Source: JBBCJM01 sp037190175 (lineage in GTDB: Bacteria; Pseudomonadota; Alphaproteobacteria; Rhodobacterales; Rhodobacteraceae). Taken from it: a stretch of DNA of 33,455 bases. The translations under genes and the position numbers were made by a program. Numbering within the stretch: position 1 is the first letter of the stretch; each line of letters opens with the position of its first letter. Below are positions 25,818 through 33,183 of this stretch, one piece after another. The notes beneath the pieces are model-generated. The model was not told where the DNA came from, made no database searches, and saw only the letters and a list, made by a program, of their open reading frames with translations. The stretch spans positions 1 through 33,455 of the forward strand of contig JBBCJM010000130.1 in the NCBI GenBank assembly GCA_037190175.1, in the 5' to 3' direction.

Positions 25818-27611
25818 ATGTTCCAGTCATTCGAGACCACCTCGGATCCCTCGCAGGGTCCCGCCCGGTTGGCCCGGCTTCGCGAGGCGCTGGCGGCGCG
25901 GGGGTTGGCGGGGTTCCTGGTCCCGCGGGCGGATGCGCATCAGGGGGAATATGTCGCGGCGCATGACGAGCGGCTGTCCTGGCTGACCGGCTTCACCGGC
26001 TCGGCGGGGTTCTGCATCGTGCTGCCGCAGATCGCGGGCGTGTTCATCGACGGGCGCTATCGCACGCAAGTGAAATCGCAGGTGGATCTGGGGCATTTCA
26101 CCCCGGTGCCCTGGCCGGAGACCAAGCCCGGCGACTGGATCCGGCAGCATCTGGACGAGGGGCAGGTGGGTTTCGACCCCTGGCTGCATACGGCCGACGA
26201 GATCGGGAAGCTGGAGCGGGCGCTGGAGGGTTCCGGGGTGGCGCTGGTTCCCTGCGACAACGTTGTGGATGCGATCTGGCCCGACCAGCCGCCGCCGCCG
26301 GCCGAGCCCGCCTTCGTCCACCCCGACGATCTGGCGGGCGAGACCTCGGCCGAAAAGCGCGCCCGGCTGGCCGAGGGGCTGCGGGCGCAGGGGCTCGATG
26401 CCGCGGTGCTGACCCTGCCCGACAGCATCTGCTGGCTTTTGAACCTGCGCGGCGGGGACGTGCCGAAGAACCCGGTGCTGCACGGCTTCGCCATCCTGAC
26501 CGGGGCGGGGGACCTGACGCTCTTCGCCTCGCCCGGCAAGCTCGACGCCGCCGCCCGGGCGCATGTGGGCGAGGGGCTGGCTCTGGCCGATGACTTCCCC
26601 GCGGCGTTGAAGGCGCTGGAAGGGCGGGTGCTGGTGGACAAGGGCTCGGCCCCGCTGGCGGTGTCCGACCTGATCGGGCAGGGGCGGGCCGAGGTGGTCT
26701 GGGGCGACGATCCCTGCCGGCTGCCCAAGGCGTGCAAGAACGAAGCCGAGATCGCCGCCACCCGCGAGGCGCATCTGCGCGACGGGGCGGCGGTGACCGA
26801 ATTCCTGTGCTGGCTGGACCGCGAGGCGCCCAAGGGCGGGCTGACCGAGATCGCGGTGGTGCAGGCGCTGGAGGGGTTCCGGCGGGCGACCAATGCGCTG
26901 CACGACATCAGCTTCGACACGATCTGCGGGGCGGGGCCGAACGGGGCGGTGATCCACTATCGCGTGACCCATGCCACCGACCGGGCCGTGCGGCAGGGGG
27001 AGCTCTTGCTGGTGGATTCGGGCGGGCAATATGCCGACGGCACCACCGACATCACCCGCACCATGGCGGTGGGCGATGTGGGCGACGAGGCGCGGGAGTG
27101 CTATACCCGCGTGCTGCGCGGGATGATCGCCATTTCGCGGGCGCGGTGGCCCAGGGGGCTGGCGGGGCGCGACCTCGACCCGCTGGCGCGGCAGTTCCTC
27201 TGGGCGGCGGGGCAGGACTACGACCATGGCACCGGCCACGGGGTGGGGGCATTCCTGTCGGTGCATGAGGGGCCGCAGCGGCTGTCGCGCGTGTCCGAGG
27301 TGCCGCTGGAGCCGGGGATGATCCTGTCGAACGAACCGGGCTACTACCGCGAGGGGGCCTTCGGGATCCGGCTGGAGAACCTGATCGTGGTGCAGGAGGC
27401 GCCGCCGCTGGGCGACAACCGCAAGCAGCTGGCCTTCGAGACCCTGACCTTCGCCCCCTTCGACCGCCGGCTGATCCTGGCGGGCGCGCTGGCGCCGGAG
27501 GAACGCGCCTGGCTCGACGCCTATCACGCCGAGGTGCTGGCCAGGATCGGGCCGAGGCTCTCGCCCGAGGCGCTGGCCTGGGCAGAGCGGGCCTGCTCGC
27601 CGTTGAAGTAG
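25818..27611 (+). CDS. Aminopeptidase P-family (M24B) metallopeptidase
   Basis: This 597-residue protein has the long, three-domain architecture of XPNPEP1-type aminopeptidase P: two creatinase-like N-terminal domains (about 18-150 and 175-315) and an M24 catalytic domain. Predicted dinuclear metal ligands are D400 and D411 (LLVDSGGQYADGTTDITRT), H474 (GTGHGVG), E506 (LSNEPGYY) and E520 (RLENL). It removes an N-terminal residue preceding proline and is expected in the cytoplasm. It starts 1 base after the stop of the TIR-like gene, and its GAGG ribosome site lies inside that gene. The stop codon TAG is part of a REP-like repeat. Confidence 0.94.
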   Translation: MFQSFETTSDPSQGPARLARLREALAARGLAGFLVPRADAHQGEYVAAHDERLSWLTGFTGSAGFCIVLPQIAGVFIDGRYRTQVKSQVDLGHFTPVPWPETKPGDWIRQHLDEGQVGFDPWLHTADEIGKLERALEGSGVALVPCDNVVDAIWPDQPPPPAEPAFVHPDDLAGETSAEKRARLAEGLRAQGLDAAVLTLPDSICWLLNLRGGDVPKNPVLHGFAILTGAGDLTLFASPGKLDAAARAHVGEGLALADDFPAALKALEGRVLVDKGSAPLAVSDLIGQGRAEVVWGDDPCRLPKACKNEAEIAATREAHLRDGAAVTEFLCWLDREAPKGGLTEIAVVQALEGFRRATNALHDISFDTICGAGPNGAVIHYRVTHATDRAVRQGELLLVDSGGQYADGTTDITRTMAVGDVGDEARECYTRVLRGMIAISRARWPRGLAGRDLDPLARQFLWAAGQDYDHGTGHGVGAFLSVHEGPQRLSRVSEVPLEPGMILSNEPGYYREGAFGIRLENLIVVQEAPPLGDNRKQLAFETLTFAPFDRRLILAGALAPEERAWLDAYHAEVLARIGPRLSPEALAWAERACSPLK

Positions 27612-27667
27612 GGTGGGCAATCTGCCCGCCTTCCGCCGGATGGGGGTGGGCAGATTGCCCGCCCTAC
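27608..27667. repeat. REP-like inverted doublet (BIME-like) between convergent genes
   Basis: Two 23-base arms (27608-27630 and 27645-27667) are inverted copies with two differences, separated by 14 bases. Each arm begins, read inward, with GTAGGG and contains its own hairpin core GGGCA-ATC-TGCCC. A 5' GTAG head followed by a palindrome is the signature of REP sequences handled by RAYT transposases. The TAG of each GTAG is the stop codon of the flanking gene: aminopeptidase P on the left, sufE on the right. It may also act as a two-way terminator. No other copy was noticed in the window. Confidence 0.7.
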
Positions 27668-28068
27668 GCGACGGCCAGATCCCTGAGCCGCGCGACCATG
27701 GCGCGCAGCCCGTTCGACCTTTGCGAGGACAGGTGCCGGTCCAGCCCCAGCCGGGCCAGTTCGGCATTCGCGTCCACCCGGGCGGCCTCGGCCGGGGTCA
27801 GGCCGGAGTACAAGGCGTGCAGCACCGCGATCAGCCCGCGCACGATCATCGCGTCGCTGTCGCCCTGGAAGTCGAACCGCCCGCCCCCGATCAGCGGGCG
27901 CAGCCAGACCTGGCTGGCACAGCCCTCCACCTTGTAGGCCGGCACCTTGAAGCTGTCGTCCAAGGGCGCCATCGCCTTGCCCAGCTCGATGACATGGCGA
28001 TAGCGGTCTTCCCAGCTGTCCAGGAAGCCGAAGGTCTCGGCGATCTCCTCGAAGGCGGGGGTGGCCAT
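27664..28068 (-). CDS. sufE: SufE-family cysteine desulfurase-activating protein
   Basis: This 134-residue cytoplasmic protein accepts sulfane sulfur from SufS and passes it to the Suf scaffold for Fe-S cluster assembly. It starts MATPAFEEIAETFGFLDSWE and carries the acceptor cysteine in KVEGCASQVWL (C50). DFQGDSDAMIVRGLIAVL and GLDRHLSSQRSNGLRAMV complete the family pattern. ATG 28068 has GAGGAG 6 bases upstream; longer in-frame extensions are not supported. It stands alone, away from other suf genes. Confidence 0.95.
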   Translation of the reverse strand: MATPAFEEIAETFGFLDSWEDRYRHVIELGKAMAPLDDSFKVPAYKVEGCASQVWLRPLIGGGRFDFQGDSDAMIVRGLIAVLHALYSGLTPAEAARVDANAELARLGLDRHLSSQRSNGLRAMVARLRDLAVA

Positions 28069-28189
28069 GGGTATCTCCTCGTTTGCGGGCCACAGGTAGG
28101 GGCTCGGCGGGCAAAGGTCCAGCGCGGGCGGCTTTTCAAACCCGTCGGCCTGGGCTAGGCAGGGGAAAAGCAACGCGAAGGGGCAGGGA

Positions 28190-28642
28190 ATGCGCAGGAC
28201 CGGGATCTTCGCCTTGGCGCTGGTGCTGGCGCTGCCGGCCTGCGGGTCGCGGCTCAATCCGTTCAACTGGTTCGGCCGGGCCGAGCCCGCGCCGGCGGCT
28301 CAGCCGGCCCTGCCACGCGCGCCCGCGGACCACCGGCTGCTGGTGGCCGAGGTCACCTCGCTGACGCTGGACCGGATGCCGGGCGGCGTGATCGTGCGCG
28401 CCGTGGGTCTGCCGCCGACGCAGGGCTACTGGGAGGCCGAGTTGGTCGAGCGCAAGGACCCGGCGAACCCCGAGGTGGCGGTCTTCGAGTTCCGCGTCTT
28501 CCCGCCGATCGCCGAGGCCGCCGTCTCGACCCGGCAGTCGCGCGAGGTGGTGGTGGCGACCTTCCTGTCGAACGTCCGGCTGGCCAACCTGCGCCAGATC
28601 ACCGTGCAGGGGCAGAATTCGGCGTTGACCACGCGCAGGTAG
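28190..28642 (+). CDS. Small lipoprotein of unknown function
   Basis: This 150-residue protein has a lipoprotein signal (MRRTGIFALALVLALPACGS) with the lipobox LPAC and lipidated Cys18. The mature part starts with a proline/alanine-rich tether and contains a probable beta-rich domain (LTLDRMPGGVIVRAVGLPPT, EVAVFEFRVFPP). It is probably anchored in the outer or inner membrane on the periplasmic side. I recognise no functional family. It faces the enoyl-CoA hydratase-like gene convergently, 8 bases apart. Confidence 0.8.
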   Translation: MRRTGIFALALVLALPACGSRLNPFNWFGRAEPAPAAQPALPRAPADHRLLVAEVTSLTLDRMPGGVIVRAVGLPPTQGYWEAELVERKDPANPEVAVFEFRVFPPIAEAAVSTRQSREVVVATFLSNVRLANLRQITVQGQNSALTTRR

Positions 28643-28650
28643 GGGCGCGG

Positions 28651-29439
28651 TCACGCCTGCCAGTCGGGCGCGCGCTTTTCGATGAAGGCGCCGATGCCTT
28701 CGTCGGTGTCGCGCAGCAGCATGTTCTGGGTCATGGCGGCGCCGGTCCGGCGATAGGCTTCCGCCAGCGGCAGGCCAAGCTGGTCGTGGAAGGCGCGCTT
28801 GCCGATGCGGACGGCGGCGGTCAGCTTGCCGGCCACGGTCTGGGCCAGCGCCATGGTTTCGTCTTCGAGCCTGTCGGGCGGGACCACGCGGTTGACGAGG
28901 CCGAGTTCGCGGCCCCGGGCGGCGTCCACGAATTCGCCGGTGGTCAGCATCTCGAAGGCCGCCTTGGGGCCGATGGCGCGGGTGAGCGCGACCATGGGGG
29001 TGGAGCAGAAGAGGCCGATGTTCACCCCGTTCACCCCGAAGCGCGCACCGTCCGCCGCCACCACCATGTCGCAGCTGGCGGCCAGCTGGCAGCCCGCGGC
29101 GGTGGCGATGCCGTGGACCTGGGCGATCACCGGCTGGGGCAGGGCGGGGATCGCCTGCATCACCTCGGCGGCGCGGGCGAAGAGGTCGGCGAACCAGGCC
29201 GCACCCCGGTCGGGCGCCTGCCGGCCCGCCTGCATCTCGCGCAGGTCGTGCCCGGCGCAGAAGGCGCGGCCGGCGCCGGAGAGGATGACCACGCGGATCT
29301 CCCGGTCCTCGGCGAGGCGGGCGAAGGCCGCGGTCAGCGCCGCCAGCATGGCGTCGGACAGCGCGTTCAGCCGGTCGGGGGCGTTGAGGATGAGCCGGGC
29401 TACCCTTCCGTGGTCGCTGCGCAGGACCAGTTCGGTCAT
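28651..29439 (-). CDS. Crotonase-superfamily protein, ECHDC3-like
   Basis: This 262-residue protein is a crotonase-fold member: RLILNAPDRLNALSDAML, the CoA oxyanion-hole region AFCAGHDLREM and VHGIATAAGCQLAASCDMVV are present. GVNIGLFCSTPMVALTRAIG is typical of ECHDC3-like proteins. The two catalytic glutamates of rat enoyl-CoA hydratase (E144, E164) align with Q118 and G138, so simple hydratase chemistry is doubtful. The end FIEKRAPDWQA fits the superfamily. It diverges from a thioesterase gene with 58 bases between. Confidence 0.9.
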   Translation of the reverse strand: MTELVLRSDHGRVARLILNAPDRLNALSDAMLAALTAAFARLAEDREIRVVILSGAGRAFCAGHDLREMQAGRQAPDRGAAWFADLFARAAEVMQAIPALPQPVIAQVHGIATAAGCQLAASCDMVVAADGARFGVNGVNIGLFCSTPMVALTRAIGPKAAFEMLTTGEFVDAARGRELGLVNRVVPPDRLEDETMALAQTVAGKLTAAVRIGKRAFHDQLGLPLAEAYRRTGAAMTQNMLLRDTDEGIGAFIEKRAPDWQA

Positions 29440-29497
29440 CTTGCCATTCCCCCCGTGTTCGGGCCAAGCCTATGCCGTGGCGGCGCGGAGGGGAAGC

Positions 29498-29917
29498 ATG
29501 GGGCTGGCGATGGACAGGGCGGCGCTGGAGGCGTTCCTGGCGCGGGATTTTGCGCAGGTGGCCGACGACTTCGCCATCGAGGCGGCGGGCGAGGAGGGGC
29601 TGACGATGCGGCTGCGGGCCCACGAGCGGCACCTGCGGCCGGGCGGCACCGTTTCCGGCCCCGCGATGTTCGCCCTGGCCGACGTGGCGATCTATCTGGC
29701 CATCCTGTCGCGGATCGGGCCGGTGGCGCTGGCGGTGACCACCAGCTGTTCCATCGACTTCATGCGCAAGCCGGCCGCGGGGGTGGACCTGCTGGCCGAG
29801 GCGCGACTGCTGAAGCTGGGGCGGGTGCTGGCGGTGGGCGACGTGCTGATCCGCTCGGAAGGGATGGCCGCGCCGGTGGCGCGCGCCTCGCTGACCTATT
29901 CGATCCCGCCTGCGTGA
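29498..29917 (+). CDS. PaaI-family hotdog thioesterase
   Basis: This 139-residue protein fits the hotdog fold. The core helix motif HLRPGGTVSGPAMFALADVA ends with the predicted catalytic aspartate in ALAD, and TTSCSIDFMRKPAAGVDLLAEARLL follows. Members hydrolyse acyl- or aryl-CoA esters. ATG 29498 is preceded by GGAGG 6 bases upstream. It diverges from the crotonase-like gene, so both may act on the same acyl-CoA pool. It converges with the bactofilin gene with a 2-base gap. Confidence 0.9.
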   Translation: MGLAMDRAALEAFLARDFAQVADDFAIEAAGEEGLTMRLRAHERHLRPGGTVSGPAMFALADVAIYLAILSRIGPVALAVTTSCSIDFMRKPAAGVDLLAEARLLKLGRVLAVGDVLIRSEGMAAPVARASLTYSIPPA

Positions 29918-29919
29918 CC

Positions 29920-30285
29920 TCAGTCCTTGGGCTTCTTGAAGCTGCCCTCGACCGTCGCCCCGCTCTCGATCCCCAGCGAGCGGTAGACGACATCCGCGGT
30001 CATCTGCGCCGCCGCGCGCAGGGACAGCGTGTCGCAGCCGATCGAGCCCTCCATCTTGCCACGCAGGTCGACCGACTCGGCGGTCACGGTGCCGGCCACG
30101 CGACCCTCCGGCGCCACGACCAGGGCGCGGGCGCGGATCGACCCCTCGACCTCGCCCAGAACCTCCACGGTGCCCTCGGCGGTCAGGTCGCCCACGATGC
30201 GCAGGTCGGCGGAGAGGACGGAACGGCCGGCGGGACGCGTGGCGGGGACCGCGGGCGGGGCACTGGGCTGGGGCAGGCTGGACAT
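29920..30285 (-). CDS. Bactofilin-family polymer-forming cytoskeletal protein
   Basis: This 121-residue protein has a proline-rich N-terminus, then the repetitive beta-helix core of bactofilins: SVLSADLRIVGDLTAEGTVE, LGEVEGSIRARALVVAPEGR, GTVTAESVDLRGKMEGSI. A short charged tail, KKPKD, ends it. Bactofilins polymerise without nucleotide and help organise cell shape or envelope machinery. ATG 30285 has AGGAG 8 bases upstream. No partner peptidase gene lies beside it. Confidence 0.93.
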   Translation of the reverse strand: MSSLPQPSAPPAVPATRPAGRSVLSADLRIVGDLTAEGTVEVLGEVEGSIRARALVVAPEGRVAGTVTAESVDLRGKMEGSIGCDTLSLRAAAQMTADVVYRSLGIESGATVEGSFKKPKD

Positions 30286-30416
30286 CGCGCGGCTCCTCTC
30301 CGGCGGCCGCGGGGTGGGTGGCGGCACGCGCCGATAAGCCCCGAATGCCCGGTTTCGGTCAAGTGGTGCTGGCGAAAATCCGCCGGGGGGTGACAGGGGC
30401 GGGGCGGGGTGGTTCA

Positions 30417-30438
30417 CTCCCCTGCAAAATCAGGGGGG
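30417..30438 (+). promoter_or_regulatory. hairpin covering the ribosome site of the ureohydrolase gene
   Basis: CTCCCCTG (30417-30424) pairs with CAGGGGGG (30431-30438) around the loop CAAAAT, with one T-G wobble. The 3' arm holds the G-rich ribosome site for ATG 30444. In RNA this would hide the site, which suggests translational control such as a thermosensor or regulated opening. No known riboswitch fold was recognised. Confidence 0.4.
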
Positions 30439-30443
30439 ATGCG

Positions 30444-31415
30444 ATGACGGATGCCTTCTTTCGCCCGGTTTCGGGGCTGGACCTGCCGCGTTTCGCCGGG
30501 GTGCCGACCTTCATGCGGCTGCCCCTTGTGCCGCCGGGGCATCCCCGTTTCGCCGAGGTGGAGGTGGGGATCGTGGGGGCGCCCTGGGACGGGGGCACCA
30601 CCAACCGCCCGGGGCCGCGGCACGGGCCGCGGGCGCTGCGCGATGCCTCGACCATGATCCGGGCGCAGCACGGGATCAGCGGGGTCAGGCCCTTCGAGGC
30701 GATGGCCTGCGCCGACCTGGGCGACGTGGGGCCGAACCCGGCCGACCTGATGGACACCATGGCGCGGATGGAGGCGTTTTATGGTGCGTTGCGCGAGGCG
30801 GGGGTGGTGCCGCTGACCGCAGGGGGCGACCATCTGTGCTCGCTGCCCATCCTGCGGGCGCTGGCGAAGGGCCGGCCCTTGGGGATGATCCACTTCGACA
30901 GCCACACCGACCTCTTCCACAGCTATTTCGGCGGCACGATGTACACCCATGGCACCCCCTTCCGCCGGGCGGTGGAGGAGGGGCTCTTGGACCCCCACCG
31001 GGTGACCATGATCGGCATCCGCGGCACCACCTATGACAGCGAGGACCGCGATTTCGCCCGGTCGGTCGGCATCCGGGTGATCCCGGTCGAGGAACTGCAC
31101 GCCCGCGGCGCGGTTGGGGTGCTGGAGGAGGCGCGGGCGCGCGCGGGCACGGGCGAGACCTATGTGAGCTATGACATCGACTTCATCGACCCCGCCTTCG
31201 CCCCCGGCACCGGCACGCCCGAGGTGGGCGGGCCGACCTCCTGGCAGGCGCTGGAATGCGCGCGGCTGCTGGCGGGGGTGAACATCGTGGGCGCGGATCT
31301 GGTGGAGGTGTCGCCGCCCTTCGATCCCTCGGGCGGCACCGCCTTCCTGGGGGTCAGCGTGATGTTCGAGCTGCTCTGCGCCATGGCCGCCAACACGCTG
31401 CGGAGGGCGAAATGA
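30444..31415 (+). CDS. Ureohydrolase (arginase/agmatinase family)
   Basis: This 323-residue protein is a binuclear metal ureohydrolase. Predicted metal ligands are H130 (GGDH), D152, H154 and D156 (HFDSHTD), D244 and D246 (SYDIDFIDP), followed by FAPGTGTPEVGG, typical of the agmatinase side of the family. All members cleave a guanidino group and release urea. The substrate (agmatine, guanidinobutyrate, guanidine or other) cannot be read from sequence. It overlaps the amidohydrolase gene by 4 bases (ATGA). Confidence 0.9.
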   Translation: MTDAFFRPVSGLDLPRFAGVPTFMRLPLVPPGHPRFAEVEVGIVGAPWDGGTTNRPGPRHGPRALRDASTMIRAQHGISGVRPFEAMACADLGDVGPNPADLMDTMARMEAFYGALREAGVVPLTAGGDHLCSLPILRALAKGRPLGMIHFDSHTDLFHSYFGGTMYTHGTPFRRAVEEGLLDPHRVTMIGIRGTTYDSEDRDFARSVGIRVIPVEELHARGAVGVLEEARARAGTGETYVSYDIDFIDPAFAPGTGTPEVGGPTSWQALECARLLAGVNIVGADLVEVSPPFDPSGGTAFLGVSVMFELLCAMAANTLRRAK

Positions 31416-33076
31416 CCGAGCTGATCCTGACCAACGCCCGGATGCTGACCATGGCCCCCGGCGCCGCCCGGGCCGAGGCGGTGGCGATCGCCGCCGGGCG
31501 GCTGGCGGCGGTGGGCGACCGCGGGACGGTGGAGGCGATGGCGGGGCCCGGGACGCGGGTGATCGACTGCGGCGGCCGCACGCTGCTGCCCGGCTTCGTG
31601 GAAAGCCACCTGCATCTGGTGCTGGGGGGCGCGGAACTGGCGCATCTGCAACTGGTGGGCGTGCAGGGGGAGGAGGCGCTGGCCCGGGCGGCGCGCACCT
31701 TCGCCGCCGCGCACCCGGAGCGGCCGCTGGTCATGGCGCAGGGCGCGGATTACGCGATCATCGGCCGGCCGGTGACGCGGGCCGACCTCGACGCGATCCT
31801 GCCCGACCGGCCCTTCGCCATGTGCGCGCCCGACCATCACACCGTCTGGGCCAATACCGCGGCGCTGACCGCCGCCGGGCTGCTGCGCGGCGGGCTGATG
31901 CCGCCGGGGCACGAGGTGATGATGGGGCCGGACGGCCTGGCCACCGGCGAGCTGCGCGAGTTCGAAGCCTTCGCCCCGGTGATCGCGCTGGGGGGCGAGG
32001 CGCGGCTGAACCTCGGCATCGCCACCGGGGCCGAGCCGCGGCCCTGGCCCTCGGAAGCCGAACAGGCCATCGACCGGGCCAAGGTGCTGGCCGGCCTGCG
32101 CCATTGCGCGGCGCATGGCATCACCTCGATGGTGAACATGGACGGCAACCTTTATACGCTGGACCTGCTGGAGGGGCTGCGGGCCGAGGGCAACCTGCTG
32201 GCCCGCGTCAAGGTGCCCTTCCACTTCAAGCCGCAGATGGATCTGGCCGAACTGGACCGTGCCGGCGAGATGACGCAGAGGTTCGACGACGACTGGCTGT
32301 CCTGCCGCATGGTCAAGATGTTCATGGACGGGGTGATCGATTCGGGCACCGCCTTCATGCTGCACGAATACCCCGACCAGCCGGGCCACCGCTCCGCCCC
32401 CCTGTTCGCCCCGGCGCGGTTCGCCGAGATCTGCACCGAGATCGACCGCCGCGGGTTGCAGATCGCAGTGCACGCCATCGGCGACGGGGCGGTGCGGCAG
32501 ACCCTGGACGGGTTCGAGGCGGCCCGGCTGGCCAACGGCCCGCGCGACGCCCGGCACCGGATCGAGCATATCGAGCTGATCGACCGCGCCGACATTCCCC
32601 GGCTGGCGGCGCTGGGGGTGACCGCCAGCCTGCAACCACCGCATCCGCCCGGGGCGATGGATTTCCCGCTGCAACCGACGCTGGAGCGGATCGGGCGGGC
32701 GCGGTGGCCGGATGCCTATCTCTGCCGCACGCTGGCCGAGGCCGGGGCGCATGTCGCCTTCGCCTCGGACTGGCCGGTGACCGACGTGTCGGTGATGCGG
32801 GGGTTGCAGGCGGCGCTGACCCGGCAGCCCTACGCGGGCGCGGGGGACGAGCGGCTGGGGCGGATGGAGGCGCTGGCCGCCTATACCGCCGGCGGCGCCT
32901 GGGCCGCGCATCGCGAGGGGGTGACGGGGCGGCTGATTCCGGGGCTGGCCGGCGACGTGGTGGTGATCGACGGCGACATCGAGGCGGTTGCCGCCACGGA
33001 ACTCGGCGCCACGGGAATCGCGCTGACCGTGGCCGGGGGACGGATCACCCACGACGGCGGGGTTCCGGCAGGATAG
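31412..33076 (+). CDS. YtcJ-type metal-dependent amidohydrolase
   Basis: This 554-residue protein belongs to the amidohydrolase superfamily, YtcJ/N-substituted formamide deformylase group. The first metal motif is GFVESHLHLVLGGAELAHLQL. KMFMDGVIDSGTAFM, VHAIGDGAVRQTLDGFE, RHRIEHIELI and FASDWPVTDVSV follow in the expected order. ATG 31412 overlaps the ureohydrolase stop, so the pair forms one operon. It likely hydrolyses an amide or carbamoyl-type bond of a compound related to the ureohydrolase substrate or product. The substrate is unknown. Confidence 0.9.
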   Translation: MTELILTNARMLTMAPGAARAEAVAIAAGRLAAVGDRGTVEAMAGPGTRVIDCGGRTLLPGFVESHLHLVLGGAELAHLQLVGVQGEEALARAARTFAAAHPERPLVMAQGADYAIIGRPVTRADLDAILPDRPFAMCAPDHHTVWANTAALTAAGLLRGGLMPPGHEVMMGPDGLATGELREFEAFAPVIALGGEARLNLGIATGAEPRPWPSEAEQAIDRAKVLAGLRHCAAHGITSMVNMDGNLYTLDLLEGLRAEGNLLARVKVPFHFKPQMDLAELDRAGEMTQRFDDDWLSCRMVKMFMDGVIDSGTAFMLHEYPDQPGHRSAPLFAPARFAEICTEIDRRGLQIAVHAIGDGAVRQTLDGFEAARLANGPRDARHRIEHIELIDRADIPRLAALGVTASLQPPHPPGAMDFPLQPTLERIGRARWPDAYLCRTLAEAGAHVAFASDWPVTDVSVMRGLQAALTRQPYAGAGDERLGRMEALAAYTAGGAWAAHREGVTGRLIPGLAGDVVVIDGDIEAVAATELGATGIALTVAGGRITHDGGVPAG

Positions 33077-33100
33077 TGCCGGCAGAAGTTGCCTTGTTTT
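33065..33100 (+). terminator. putative terminator after the amidohydrolase
   Basis: CCGGCA (33065-33070) pairs with TGCCGG (33077-33082) with the stop codon in the loop. A second small stem GGCA/TGCC (33081-33093) is followed by TTGTTTT (33094-33100). The stems are short, so this is moderate evidence only. Confidence 0.4.
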
Positions 33101-33154
33101 CCAGCGGGGTGTGGGGGGCGGGCAAAATTTTCCGCGCCCGCGCGCTTTTCCCTC

Positions 33155-33183
33155 TTGCAGCCCCCGGGCGGCCCATCTACATA
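33155..33183 (+). promoter_or_regulatory. probable rRNA operon promoter
   Basis: TTGCAG (33155-33160) and TACATA (33178-33183) lie exactly 17 bases apart. The -10 is followed by CCCGCTCACCG, which resembles the start of rrn transcripts in Rhodobacterales. An A/T-rich patch (AAAATTTT near 33124) lies upstream, as UP elements do. Confidence 0.65.

Noticed and set aside
28069..28266. 66-residue N-terminal extension of SufE
   Set aside because: The extension has no SufE similarity, crosses the lipoprotein start region, and ATG 28068 has a strong GAGGAG site.
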